Shown here: positions 34,470 through 45,505 of the stretch, piece after piece
Layout: every line of letters starts with the position of its first letter
Numbering within the stretch: position 1 is the stretch's first letter
NCBI RefSeq assembly: GCF_001417735.1
Contig: NZ_BBUZ01000022.1
Span: forward strand, 744,001 to 808,000
Reading direction: 5' to 3'
Length of the DNA: 64,000 nt
Origin: Streptomyces sp. NBRC 110028
GTDB taxonomy: Bacteria; Actinomycetota; Actinomycetes; Streptomycetales; Streptomycetaceae
Position numbers and translations under genes: made by a program
Notes under the pieces: model-generated
Database searches by the model: none
The model's input: the letters and a program-made list of their open reading frames with translations, nothing else
Told to the model about the DNA's origin: nothing

Positions 34470-34874
34470 GTGACCACCACACTCTCCGAGGACCTCAAAC
34501 GCGTCCTCGACACCCGCGTCTTCGTCATCATCGGCACCACCCAGCCCGACGGCAGCCCTCAGCTGTCACCGGTGTGGGTGAAGCGCGACGGCGACGAGCT
34601 GCTGTTCTCGACCACCATGGGCCGGCGGAAGCAGAAGAACATCGACCGCGACCCCCGTGTCACGGTCCTGGTCCAGCCCGCGGACGCGCCGTACACGTAC
34701 GCCGAGATCCGCGGCACGGCGAGCTACACCACCGACGGCGGCCAGGACCTGATCGACGAGCTGTCGCTGAAGTACGCGGGCAAGAGGTACGCCGAGTTCA
34801 ACCCGGCCGCCGACCAGGACGGTGAGCGCATCGTCGTGCGGATCGCTCCCCGCAAGGTCGTCGGCAGCCTCTGA
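34470..34874 (+). CDS. PPOX-class FMN/F420-binding split-barrel protein
   Basis: A 134-residue split-barrel protein. TRVFVIIGTTQPDGSPQLSP and VWVKRDGDELLFSTTMGRRK resemble F420- or FMN-binding members (FDORs), with RDPRVTVLVQ and a C-terminal RIAPRKV. It probably reduces or binds a small molecule with F420 or flavin. The GTG at 34470 has AGGAAAGGAAG upstream. Confidence 0.85.
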   Translation: MTTTLSEDLKRVLDTRVFVIIGTTQPDGSPQLSPVWVKRDGDELLFSTTMGRRKQKNIDRDPRVTVLVQPADAPYTYAEIRGTASYTTDGGQDLIDELSLKYAGKRYAEFNPAADQDGERIVVRIAPRKVVGSL

Positions 34875-34980
34875 GGGGGCGTGCCACGGAGAAGCAAGCG
34901 TCACGGAGAAGTGTCACGCTTCTGTGTCCCCGCGGCCGACGGGTCGCGGGGCACTGCCGGGTTCCGACTACCCTTGACGC

Positions 34981-36378
<1,398 letters not shown>

Positions 36379-36526
36379 CCTCGTCCTTCGTGGGCCGTTG
36401 TGCCGCCCGCCGAGCCGGGCGGCACACTGGTGACCGAATATGTGACCGTAGACCGTAGATGCGTGTGGCGTTCGACGTTTGCCGTTTGCCGAGCAGCGCT
36501 GAGCAGTGAAGAGATGGGTGACATTC

Positions 36527-37480
36527 ATGGCCGGCAACAGCCAGCGCAGGAACCGCCGTACCAGCAACAAGAAGGGCGCGACGGTCGGCAGCGGCGGCAA
36601 GCGGCGCCGGGGCCTGGAGGGCAAGGGCCCGACCCCGCCCGCCGAGGCGCGCAAGGGGCACGCCAAGCAGCGCATCGCCAACGCCCGTACCCGGCAGGCC
36701 GCCAAGCGCCCGGCCCCGCGCCGCGGCGGTGCCAAGGGCACGAACGAGCTGGTGGTGGGCCGTAACCCGGTGGTCGAGGCGCTGCGCGAGGGCGTCCCGG
36801 CGAACACGCTGTACGTGCAGCAGTTCATCGACAGCGACGACCGGGTGCGCGAGGCGCTGAAGATCGCCTCCGACCGCGGTGGCATCCACCTCATGGAGGC
36901 CCCGAAGGCCGAGCTGGACCGGATGACGAACGGGCTCAACCACCAGGGCCTCGTCCTCCAGGTCCCGCCGTACGACTACGCCCACCCCGAGGACCTGAGC
37001 GCGGCCGCCTTCGACGAGGGCGAGGACCCGCTGATCGTCGCCCTCGACGGCGTCACCGACCCGCGCAACCTGGGCGCCGTGGTGCGGTCCGTCTCCGCCT
37101 TCGGTGGCCACGGCGTGGTCGTACCGGAGCGGCGCGCGGCCGGGATGACCGCCGGCGCCTGGAAGACCTCCGCCGGCACCGCCGCCCGCACCCCGGTGGC
37201 GCGCGCCACCAACCTGACCCGGGCGCTGGAGTCCTACCAGAAGGCGGGCCTCACGGTCGTCGGCCTCGCGGCGGACGGCGAGACGGAACTGCAGGACCTG
37301 GAGGCGCTGGACGGCCCGGTCGTGATCGTCGTCGGCAGCGAGGGCAAGGGACTGTCCCGACTGGTCGGCGAGACCTGCGACTTCCGGGTCCGCATCCCGA
37401 TGCCGGGCGGCGCGGAGTCGCTCAACGCGGGTGTCGCGGCGGGCGTGGTGCTGTACGAGGCGTCGCGGCGCCGGTCGTAA
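36527..37480 (+). CDS. rlmB: 23S rRNA (guanosine-2'-O-)-methyltransferase RlmB
   Basis: A 317-residue SpoU/TrmH-family (SPOUT knot) methyltransferase. Residues 1-70 are a basic RNA-binding extension ([15 protein letters not shown]), 75-145 a substrate-binding domain ([12 protein letters not shown]), and the knot has [16 protein letters not shown] (motif 1), [16 protein letters not shown] (motif 2) and [20 protein letters not shown] (motif 3). Confidence 0.94.
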   Translation: MAGNSQRRNRRTSNKKGATVGSGGKRRRGLEGKGPTPPAEARKGHAKQRIANARTRQAAKRPAPRRGGAKGTNELVVGRNPVVEALREGVPANTLYVQQFIDSDDRVREALKIASDRGGIHLMEAPKAELDRMTNGLNHQGLVLQVPPYDYAHPEDLSAAAFDEGEDPLIVALDGVTDPRNLGAVVRSVSAFGGHGVVVPERRAAGMTAGAWKTSAGTAARTPVARATNLTRALESYQKAGLTVVGLAADGETELQDLEALDGPVVIVVGSEGKGLSRLVGETCDFRVRIPMPGGAESLNAGVAAGVVLYEASRRRS

Positions 37481-37509
37481 CGGCGTGGCCGGCCTCGCCC
37501 CGCCCGTGT

Positions 37510-37810
37510 TCCGCTGTGATCGGGCGAGGCGGGCGTGCGTCGGGCGGTGTGAGGCGTACGCCGGGCGAGACGGGGCGTGTGTCGGGCGGTGTGAGTCGTA
37601 CGTCGGGCGAGACGGGGCGTGTGTCGGGCGGTGTGTGAGGCGTACGCCGGGCGGTGAGTCGTGTGTCGGGCGGTGTGAGTCGTACGTCGGGCGAGACGGG
37701 GCGTGTGTCGGGCGGTGTGTGAGGCGTACGCCGGGCGGTGAGTCGTGTGTCGGGCGGTGTGAGTCGTACGCCGGGGGCGGTGAGGCGTGTGTCGGGCGAG
37801 GCGGGGCGTA
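37510..37810. repeat. Complex G-rich tandem repeat with 84-bp higher-order unit
   Basis: Short GTCGGGCG, GAGACGGGGCGTGT and GAGTCGTACG modules alternate. An 84-bp unit is repeated perfectly at 37591-37674 and 37675-37758, and a third partial copy follows. All three frames stay open on one or both strands, so the open frames here are not evidence of coding. Confidence 0.88.
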
Positions 37811-37904
37811 CGTCCCCGCCAGTCCCCACCCCGGACGATCTTGACGGTCCCCCGACAGATCACACCGTCCCCGGCAGTGTCTTTCCCGCCGGTCACTCGG
37901 TTAG

Positions 37905-39602
37905 TTGAGCGTGGAGACCAGAAAATTCCGCACGCCCCTGGCGGGACGCGCGCCGGGATTCGACGACGAACCGCAGCTGACCATGGCCAAGGTGCCGTGT
38001 GATCCTGCGAAGGTCGCCGTCAATCCCCCCAGCTTCCGGGTGCACCTCGCCTCCCCGGTCGTGAGCAGCGCGCTGGCGGACACGGCCCGGCACGCCGGTA
38101 TCGGGACCGGGGCCGTGCCCCGGCGCCGCCCGCCCGTGGTGTGGAGCGGCCGCACCCGGCCCGGCGGGGACACGGCGGCGACCCGACTGCTGCAGGCCGT
38201 GCGGTACTCCGAAACCGTGGACGGCCCCGAGGACGTGGGCACCACGCAGGTGCTGCCGCGGGTCACCTTCGACGACGGCCCGCCCACGGTCATCGGGCCG
38301 CGCAGCCCGCGCCGGGACCCGGCGCCGGAGAACGGGCGGCCGCCGAGGCCGGGAGAGACCGGACGCCCGCCGAGGCCGCGGGAGTCGGACGCCACGCACC
38401 GCACCGGCCCGACGCCACGCGTCCCCCGGCCCCACGCGGCCCAGCCGACCCGCCGGATGCCGCAGCCGGCCCACCGAACTCCCCACCCCCACCGGACTCC
38501 CCAGGTCCCGCGACCCCGGCGCCCCTCCGACCAGGTGCGGCACGCGTACTACCCCGACCGCCGGATGAACCTGGGCGTCGTCCTCCTCCCGCTCCGCGTC
38601 TTCCTCGGCTTCATCTCCGTCTACGCGGGCATGGGCAAGCTCTCCGACCCGGTGTACTTCGACGGCGGCGAGCGCGGCTCGATGGTCACCTGGCTGCGGT
38701 CCCTGCACCCCTGGCCGATCGCCGAGCCACTGCGCGACCTCGCCCTGGAACATCCGGTGGGCGCCGGGCTGACCGTGGCGTTCCTGCAGATCGTGGTCGG
38801 CGTGCTCACCATCCTCGGGCTGTGGCAGCGGCTCGCGGCCTGCGTCGGCGCGGTGCTGTCCGCCGCGCTGATCCTCACCGTGAGCTGGCGCACCGTCCCC
38901 GTCTACGACGCCCCCGACATCATCTACCTCGCCGCCTGGAGCCCGCTGATCATCGCGGGTGCCCCCGTCTACTCGGCCGACGCCCGCCTCGCGGGCGAGG
39001 CCTGGCGGCGGCTCGGCCCGCGCGTCGAACTCTGGGCGCTGCGGCGGCGGGTGCTGCGCCGGGGCACCGTCATGGCGATGGTGGTGGCAGGGCTCACCCT
39101 GCTGCTCGGCTCGATGATCGGCGGCGCCGTACGGTCCTCGGAGACGGTGCGCGCGCCCGAGCCGCGCGAGGTGCCGAGGAACAGCCTCCCCGGCTCGCCG
39201 CTGCCCCGGAAGCCCGAGACCAGCCCGCGCGGCGGGGTGGGCGGCGCGGTGGACACCCCCGGAACCCCCTCGCACCGCGCCCCGTTGGGCCGTACGACCC
39301 CCTCCGCCTCCCCGTCGGCGTCCGCCACCTCGGGCAGCCCCAGCGCGACGGGCCCGGCGAGCGGCTCCGGCAGCCCCGGTCAGGCGCGGCGCGGCCACCG
39401 TACGGCCCCCCGTACCCCGAACCGGCCCGCCGCCCCGATGACGACCCCGGGCGGTCCGGACCTCGACGGCACGGGCGCCGCGGGGCTGGGCGGTACGAGT
39501 TCGGAGGGCGGCGGCCTGGGCGGTGGCGCCCCGGCGGCCGGCTCCTACGACGAGGGCGAACCGGCCCAGGAGGAGGCGGCGTTGGGCGGCCTCCTCGGCT
39601 GA
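37905..39602 (+). CDS. DoxX-family membrane protein with long disordered ends
   Basis: A protein of up to 565 residues. The first 220 residues are soluble and Pro/Arg-rich. Four membrane helices follow (about 225-375), with LRVFLGFISVYAGMGKLSDP, VGAGLTVAFLQIVVGVLTIL and DAPDIIYLAAWSPLIIAG, a DoxX fold. The C-terminal 150 residues are Ser/Pro/Gly-rich. The start is uncertain: TTG at 37905 or GTG at 37911. Function unknown. Confidence 0.82.
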   Translation: MSVETRKFRTPLAGRAPGFDDEPQLTMAKVPCDPAKVAVNPPSFRVHLASPVVSSALADTARHAGIGTGAVPRRRPPVVWSGRTRPGGDTAATRLLQAVRYSETVDGPEDVGTTQVLPRVTFDDGPPTVIGPRSPRRDPAPENGRPPRPGETGRPPRPRESDATHRTGPTPRVPRPHAAQPTRRMPQPAHRTPHPHRTPQVPRPRRPSDQVRHAYYPDRRMNLGVVLLPLRVFLGFISVYAGMGKLSDPVYFDGGERGSMVTWLRSLHPWPIAEPLRDLALEHPVGAGLTVAFLQIVVGVLTILGLWQRLAACVGAVLSAALILTVSWRTVPVYDAPDIIYLAAWSPLIIAGAPVYSADARLAGEAWRRLGPRVELWALRRRVLRRGTVMAMVVAGLTLLLGSMIGGAVRSSETVRAPEPREVPRNSLPGSPLPRKPETSPRGGVGGAVDTPGTPSHRAPLGRTTPSASPSASATSGSPSATGPASGSGSPGQARRGHRTAPRTPNRPAAPMTTPGGPDLDGTGAAGLGGTSSEGGGLGGGAPAAGSYDEGEPAQEEAALGGLLG

Positions 39603-39616
39603 CGGCCGTACGCCGC

Positions 39617-39658
39617 GTACGGGGAAGGGCCCTCCGCGCGGAGGGCCCTTCCCCGTAC
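39617..39658. terminator. Perfect palindromic bidirectional terminator
   Basis: GTACGGGGAAGGGCCCTCC then the centre GCGC and the full complement. A 42-nt palindrome between convergent genes. Confidence 0.9.
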
Positions 39659-39666
39659 CTGCGGGC

Positions 39667-40479
39667 TCAATCGTGCAGCGGCTTGACCGGTGTTGACTCC
39701 AGCGAGCCGCGACCGGTCGGGGGAGGGCCGGCGGAGAGTTCCTTGGCGGCCTCGGTGAGGTCCTTGGCGGTGTCGATGGCCCGCCAGTACGCCCCGTGGG
39801 GCAGCGGAAACCCGGCCAGCCGCCGCTCCCGGGCGAGCCGCGGGAACGTCGTCCGCTCGTGGTCGCCGCGCCCCGGCAGCAGGCCGGTGAAGGTGGCGGA
39901 GAAGACGTACACGCCCGCGTTGATGAGGTACGGGGAGGGCGGCGACTCGATGAAGTCGAGGACGTGACCGAACTCGTCCGTCTCCACCGCCCCCCAGGGG
40001 ATGCGCGGCCGGGCCAGCGCGAGCGTCGCGACGGCGTCGCGCTCATGGTGGAAGTCGGCCATCTCGCGCAGCGAGAAGCGGGTCCAGATGTCGCCGTTGG
40101 TGGCGTACCAGGGCTCATCGAGGTGAGGGAGCCGGGCGGCGGCGAACTTCAGGCCACCGCCGCGGCCGAGCGGTTCCTTCTCGACGACGGTCGTCACGCG
40201 CAGCGGCAGCTCCGCCGACTCCAGCCAGTCCTGGAGGACGGCCGCGAGATGGCCGCAGGAGACGACGGCGTCGGTGACCCCCTCGGCGGCCAGCCAGGCC
40301 AGCTGATGGCCGATGATCGGGGTCCCGGTACCCGGGATCTCGACCATCGGCTTGGGACGGTCGTCGGTGTACGGACGCAGCCGCGAGCCCTGGCCTCCGG
40401 CCAGGACGACGGCCTGTGTGGGGCGCGGGGGGTGCGGATGGTGAGCGTGGTGCCCCGGCCTGTGGAGGTCATCGGTCAT
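39667..40479 (-). CDS. Sugar-nucleotide (NDP-sugar) nucleotidyltransferase
   Basis: A 270-residue RmlA/GlmU-type transferase. VVLAGGQGSRLRPYTDDRPK (about 20-39) is the nucleotide-binding signature; LGRGGGLKFAA, YATNGDIWTRFSLREMADFH (metal-binding Asp) and NAGVYVFS follow. It likely joins a sugar 1-phosphate to a nucleotide. The ATG at 40479 is preferred; a GTG/ATG 4 codons upstream is possible. The sugar is not clear. Confidence 0.88.
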   Translation of the reverse strand: MTDDLHRPGHHAHHPHPPRPTQAVVLAGGQGSRLRPYTDDRPKPMVEIPGTGTPIIGHQLAWLAAEGVTDAVVSCGHLAAVLQDWLESAELPLRVTTVVEKEPLGRGGGLKFAAARLPHLDEPWYATNGDIWTRFSLREMADFHHERDAVATLALARPRIPWGAVETDEFGHVLDFIESPPSPYLINAGVYVFSATFTGLLPGRGDHERTTFPRLARERRLAGFPLPHGAYWRAIDTAKDLTEAAKELSAGPPPTGRGSLESTPVKPLHD

Positions 40480-40595
40480 GGATCGCACCATATGCGGTGG
40501 CGCGGTGACCGCACGGGGAGTGGAGCCGGGTGTGGCCGACGGGGGTGTGGTGCGTGGTGGTGTGGTGCGCGGTGATCTGATGCCCGGCGGTCTGG

Positions 40596-41015
40596 TCAGC
40601 GGTACGCCTGGGTGATGCCGGACGCGAACGAGGTGTCGCAGACGGGACGGGCGTAGGCCTGCGCCTGCTTCGTCCCCCCGTACTTGGCGACCGCGGCGCG
40701 GCCGAGCGCACGGGCGATGTCCGCGCAGTGCCTGGCCAGCGAGGGCCGTTCGTTTGTGGCGACCTGGAGGTGGGTGAGGGCCACCGCCGGATCCTTCTCC
40801 TGCAACTCCGCGAGCAGCCGGTCGCGCAGCAGCTCGTGCGGTGCGCGGTGGACGGCGCGGGTGGAGGCGCGGTCGGAGGAGGCGGTGAGGATCTGCGACT
40901 CGGCGCTCGGCGAGGCCCACGGGACGCGGGTGACGGCGAGCGTTCCGGAGAGGACGAGCACGACGGGGAGGACGAGCGCGAGGGTTCTGCCGATACGGCG
41001 GGCTACGGTGTTCAC
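40596..41015 (-). CDS. Small exported protein (139 aa)
   Basis: A GTG start at 41015. An N-terminal signal-anchor (RTLALVLPVVLVLSGTLAVT) is followed by a helical domain with DRLLAELQEKDPAVALTHLQ and ARHCADIARALGRAAVAKYG, and a C-terminal Cys (PVCDTSFASGITQAY) that may pair with the first. There is a TACGAT 13 nt before the GTG and no ribosome site, so the transcript may be leaderless. Unknown function. Confidence 0.75.
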   Translation of the reverse strand: MNTVARRIGRTLALVLPVVLVLSGTLAVTRVPWASPSAESQILTASSDRASTRAVHRAPHELLRDRLLAELQEKDPAVALTHLQVATNERPSLARHCADIARALGRAAVAKYGGTKQAQAYARPVCDTSFASGITQAYR

Positions 41016-41241
41016 GGGAGGGATCGTAGCGAGGAGCGATGATTTGGCGACATTGAGTCACCATGCCGGGTGATGGAAACCCGTAGTTGGTCGCAGACGT
41101 GTTGACGAACACGATCGAAAAGACCGAAATGTCGAGGAATTTATCGACAACACCACAACGCCATGTATCTGGCTTCCCCGCACGAGAAAGGCGCCGCCCC
41201 CGCGCACCGGCGGCCGACGACGCCTTCCCTCAAACCCTGGC

Positions 41242-42378
<1,137 letters not shown>

Positions 42379-42431
42379 GGTGATCTGGTCCCTTCACCGG
42401 CAGGAACGTGCCGGACGATCCGAGTAAAGGT

Positions 42432-42447
42432 AGGGGTCTAGTCCACT
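42432..42447 (-). promoter_or_regulatory. Candidate DasR-responsive element (dre)
   Basis: On the minus strand AGTGGACTAGACCCCT, 14 of 16 positions equal to the DasR consensus AGTGGTCTAGACCACT. It lies 54 nt upstream of the msiK ATG on the same strand. Confidence 0.7.
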
Positions 42448-42458
42448 TGAAGTGGACT
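42440..42458. promoter_or_regulatory. Perfect 19-nt palindrome overlapping the dre site
   Basis: AGTCCACTTGAAGTGGACT: 9-bp perfect arms around one base. It shares 8 nt with the dre site, which suggests two overlapping operators before msiK. Confidence 0.6.
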
Positions 42459-42556
42459 GGCGTGACGCTATACCGCCCACCCCCACCCTGTCTCTACTCC
42501 GGGCACCACAATTTTCGAACGGAGCACCCCGGTGTGGTGGGTACACTGCTGGGGAC

Positions 42557-42629
42557 GCCGACTTAGCTCAGCTGGTAGAGCACCGCTCTTGTAAAGCGAA
42601 GGTCGTCGGTTCGAACCCGACAGTCGGCT
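42557..42629 (+). tRNA. tRNA-Thr (anticodon TGT)
   Basis: A 73-nt cloverleaf. The acceptor stem is GCCGACT with AGTCGGC, the D arm contains AGCTCAGCTGGTAGAGC, the anticodon loop is CTTGTAA and the T arm is GTCGGTTCGAACCCGAC. No CCA is encoded. The terminator hairpin follows. The arsenic cluster begins 240 bp downstream. Confidence 0.97.
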
Positions 42630-42645
42630 CTGTGCGGGAGCTGCG

Positions 42646-42680
42646 CGAACGCCCCGGACGATCTTCGTCCGGGGCGTTCG
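42646..42680 (+). terminator. tRNA-Thr terminator
   Basis: CGAACGCCCCGGACGA, loop TCT, TCGTCCGGGGCGTTCG: a perfect 16-bp stem 16 nt after the tRNA. Confidence 0.88.
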
Positions 42681-42869
42681 GCGTCCACGCTGACGGATCA
42701 TGGGCGCGTGCGTCGGCCGAACGGACGGAGCCGTCCTCCGTGCACCAGGGCGGCCCGCGTCGTCTGTGGGACGAACTCGAGTGCACCGGCAACGGACAGA
42801 GCATGGAGGGCGGGCTGCGACCGTGGCCCCCATGGCCGTGCGCAGCTCATGGTCGACTCTGTATGCCGG

Positions 42870-43298
42870 TCACAGCCGGTCTTCGGTGATGATCTCGCCG
42901 ATCAGGTTGTGGACGCGGGTGCGGATCTCGTCGCGGATCGGCCGCACCGCTGTGACGCCCTGGCCGGCCGGGTCGTCGAGCTTCCAGTCCAGGTAGGTCT
43001 TCCCGGGGAAGTACGGGCAGGCGTCGCCGCAGCCCATCGTGATGACGACATCGGAGGTTTGGACCGCTTCGGCGGTCAGGACCTTCGGGATTTCTGCCGC
43101 GATGTCGATGCCGACTTCCGCCATCGCCTCGACCACGGCCGGGTTGACGTGCTCGGCGGGTGCCGAGCCGGCGGAGCGGACTTCGATGTGGTCACCCGCG
43201 AGGTGATTGAGGAAGGCGGCGGCCATCTGGGAGCGGCCCGCGTTGTGGACGCAGACGAACAGCACGGATGGCTTCTCCGGCTTCTGGGGGTCAGACAT
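42870..43298 (-). CDS. arsC: Arsenate reductase (LMW phosphatase type)
   Basis: A 142-residue protein with the P-loop CVHNAGRSQ (Cys16 to Arg22, CX5R), plus Cys in GCGDACPYFPG near 92-95. It reduces arsenate to arsenite, in actinomycetes probably with mycothiol or thioredoxin. It overlaps arsB by 8 nt and is last in the arsR-arsB-arsC operon. Confidence 0.93.
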   Translation of the reverse strand: MSDPQKPEKPSVLFVCVHNAGRSQMAAAFLNHLAGDHIEVRSAGSAPAEHVNPAVVEAMAEVGIDIAAEIPKVLTAEAVQTSDVVITMGCGDACPYFPGKTYLDWKLDDPAGQGVTAVRPIRDEIRTRVHNLIGEIITEDRL

Positions 43299-44403
43299 GG
43301 GCGGTGCCTTCCTCGTCGGGTGTGCGCTCGGTGGCCGCGGCGGTGGGTTGGGGGAAGTGGCGGCGGGCGGCCAGGGCGACGTGGACGAGGCCGATCAGGA
43401 CGGGGACCTCGATGAGCGGGCCGACGACTCCGGCCAGGGCCTGCCCGGAGGAGGCGCCGAAGGTGGCGATGGCGACGGCGATGGCGAGTTCGAAGTTGTT
43501 GCCCGCGGCGGTGAAGGCCAGCGTGGTCGAGCGGGGATAGTCCAGGCCCACGGCCTTGCCCAGTGCCATGGATCCGGCCCACATCACGGCGAAGTAGATC
43601 AGGAGCGGTAGCGCGATCCGCGCCACGTCCATCGGCTGGGAGGTGATCGCGTCCCCTTGGAGGGCGAACAGCACGACGATCGTGAACAGCAGCCCGTAGA
43701 GCGCGAAGGGGCCGATCCTGGGGATGAGCCGGGTCTCGTACCAGGCCCGGCCCTTGGCCTTCTCGCCGAGGCGCCGGGTGAGGAAGCCGGCCGCCAGCGG
43801 GATGCCGAGGAAGATCAGCACGCTGCGGGCGATCTCCCACACGCTGACGTCGAGACCGGTCTGTTCCAGGCCGAGCCAGCCGGGCAGCACGGTGAGGTAG
43901 AACCAGCCGAGCGCGGAGAAGGCGATCACCTGGAAGACGGAGTTCAGGGCGACGAGGACGGCGGCGGCTTCACGGTCGCCGCAGGCGAGGTCGTTCCAGA
44001 TGATGACCATGGCGATACAGCGGGCCAGGCCGACGATGATCAGGCCCGTGCGGTACTCCGGCAGGTCCGGCAGGAGAAGCCAGGCGAGTGCGAACATGAT
44101 CGCCGGGCCGAGGACCCAGTTCAGTACGAGCGAGAGGATCAGCAGGCGTCGGTCCCGGGTGACCGTGTCGAGGCGGTCGTAGCGGACCTTGGCCAGGACC
44201 GGGTACATCATCACCAGCAGGCCGAGCGCGATCGGCAGGGAGACGCCGGTGACGGTCACCTTCGCCAGGGCGTCACCGAGCCCGGGAACGAGCCGTCCCA
44301 GGCCGAGGCCTGCGGCCATCGCCAGCAGGATCCACACCGCGAGGAAGCGGTCGAGGAACGACAGGCGCGCGGCAACGGGCGCCGTCATGGATTCGGCGGT
44401 CAT
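43291..44403 (-). CDS. arsB: ACR3-family arsenite efflux permease
   Basis: A 370-residue protein with 10 membrane helices. Motifs are LVMMYPVLAKVRYD, GLARCIAMVIIWNDLACGDR (conserved Cys involved in arsenite transport) and TLAFTAAGNNFELAIAVAIA. It exports arsenite. Its ATG overlaps the arsR stop (ATGA), and its stop overlaps arsC. Confidence 0.95.
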   Translation of the reverse strand: MTAESMTAPVAARLSFLDRFLAVWILLAMAAGLGLGRLVPGLGDALAKVTVTGVSLPIALGLLVMMYPVLAKVRYDRLDTVTRDRRLLILSLVLNWVLGPAIMFALAWLLLPDLPEYRTGLIIVGLARCIAMVIIWNDLACGDREAAAVLVALNSVFQVIAFSALGWFYLTVLPGWLGLEQTGLDVSVWEIARSVLIFLGIPLAAGFLTRRLGEKAKGRAWYETRLIPRIGPFALYGLLFTIVVLFALQGDAITSQPMDVARIALPLLIYFAVMWAGSMALGKAVGLDYPRSTTLAFTAAGNNFELAIAVAIATFGASSGQALAGVVGPLIEVPVLIGLVHVALAARRHFPQPTAAATERTPDEEGTAHV

Positions 44404-44804
44404 CAGGCGTCCACCGCCGTCCCGGCACGGTCGGGCAGCGGCTGTCCGGCGGGGCGGGTGAGGATCCCGGCGAGCCGGTCGGTCATCTCCGGCAGCAGCC
44501 GGTAGTGGACCCAGGTGCCCCGGCGCTCGCAGTCGATCAGCCCGGCCTGCCGCAGCAGCTTCAGGTGATGGGAGATCGTCGGCTGCGACAGCTCGAAGGC
44601 GGGGGTGAGGTCACATACGCACACCTCGCCCCCGGCGCGGGAGGCGATCATCGACAGCAGCCGCAGCCGGATCGGATCGCCCAGCGCCTTGAACACCTTC
44701 GCCAGCTCGACGGACTGCGCCTCGTCCAGGGGAGCGGTCAGCAGTCCTGGGCAGCAGCCGTCGACGCTGTCCTGGCCCACCACCGCGAGGTCTTGTTTCG
44801 ACAT
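44403..44804 (-). CDS. arsR: ArsR arsenite-responsive repressor
   Basis: A 133-residue winged HTH. DNA-binding helices are in FELSQPTISHHLKLLRQAGL. The As(III) site is Cys62-Val-Cys64 (EVCVCDL) in the recognition region; an additional Cys pair (Cys17-Cys18, DGCCPG) near the N-terminus could supply a third thiolate. First gene of the operon. The operator lies upstream. Confidence 0.93.
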   Translation of the reverse strand: MSKQDLAVVGQDSVDGCCPGLLTAPLDEAQSVELAKVFKALGDPIRLRLLSMIASRAGGEVCVCDLTPAFELSQPTISHHLKLLRQAGLIDCERRGTWVHYRLLPEMTDRLAGILTRPAGQPLPDRAGTAVDA

Positions 44805-44822
44805 GCTTCTATGTTGACGTCT

Positions 44823-44851
44823 TTCGATCCAAGGCGCAATCTTGAATCGAA
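44823..44851. promoter_or_regulatory. Candidate ArsR operator
   Basis: TTCGATCCAAG, 7-nt spacer GCGCAAT, CTTGAATCGAA: an inverted repeat with 10 of 11 matching positions. It lies in the 78-bp gap between arsR and the divergent arsI-like gene. Confidence 0.7.
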
Positions 44852-44882
44852 GGACATCGATGTAATGAGATGGGGGACGGTC

Positions 44883-45353
44883 ATGTCTCGTGTTCAGCTC
44901 GCCCTCAACGTGCCCGACATGGACGCTTCGGTGGAGTTCTACTCGAAGCTCTTCGGCGTGGGGCCAGTCAAGCGCCGCCCCGGATACGCCAACTTCGCGA
45001 TCACCGAGCCGCCACTGAAGCTCGTCCTCATCGAAGGAGAGGCCGGGCAGGAAACGCGCCTGGATCACCTCGGGGTGGAGGTCGCCTCCACCGACCAGGT
45101 CACCGCCGCCACCGATCGCCTCAAGGAGGCCGGGCTCGCCACCTTCGAGGAGAACGACACCTCCTGCTGCTACGCCCTCCAGGACAAGGTCTGGGTCCAC
45201 GGCCCCGGTGAGGAGCCGTGGGAGGTCTACGTCGTCAAGGGCGACGCCGACCGGATGGGCAAGAGCGCGGCACTCGACACCACCGACGCATGCTGCGCCG
45301 GCGAGCCTGCCCCGACGGAGGCCCCCCAGACCCCCACGAGCAGCGAACACTGA
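44883..45353 (+). CDS. arsI: ArsI/CadI-like organoarsenical lyase
   Basis: A 156-residue vicinal-oxygen-chelate protein: MSRVQLALNVPDMDASVEFY, DHLGVEV (His near 62), NDTSCCYALQ (Cys95-Cys96) and EEPWEVYVV (Glu near 118). The His, Glu and Cys-Cys positions fit ArsI C-As lyase, which demethylates methylarsenite. A C-terminal CCAGE tail adds another Cys pair. It is transcribed away from arsR, across the operator. CadI-like annotation is an alternative. Confidence 0.82.
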   Translation: MSRVQLALNVPDMDASVEFYSKLFGVGPVKRRPGYANFAITEPPLKLVLIEGEAGQETRLDHLGVEVASTDQVTAATDRLKEAGLATFEENDTSCCYALQDKVWVHGPGEEPWEVYVVKGDADRMGKSAALDTTDACCAGEPAPTEAPQTPTSSEH

Positions 45354-45505
45354 GGCAACGGCCGGACCCGTTTGGCGGCACATCAGGTGAGGGCGCGATC
45401 ACCTGTCGTTAGAAAGAGAACGTCATCCAGCCATCCCGGTTGACCAGCATGACCGCTGATGCCGGTGATGCGCCGCTTCACTCCAGCGCTGAGGAAGGCG
45501 TAGCG

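Noticed and set aside
37510..37810. Coding sequence in the G-rich repeat
   Set aside because: Open frames result from the absence of stop triplets in the repeat unit on one strand. There is no start with a ribosome site.
42452..42889. Open frame across tRNA-Thr and downstream
   Set aside because: It covers a structural tRNA and its terminator and encodes no recognisable domain.
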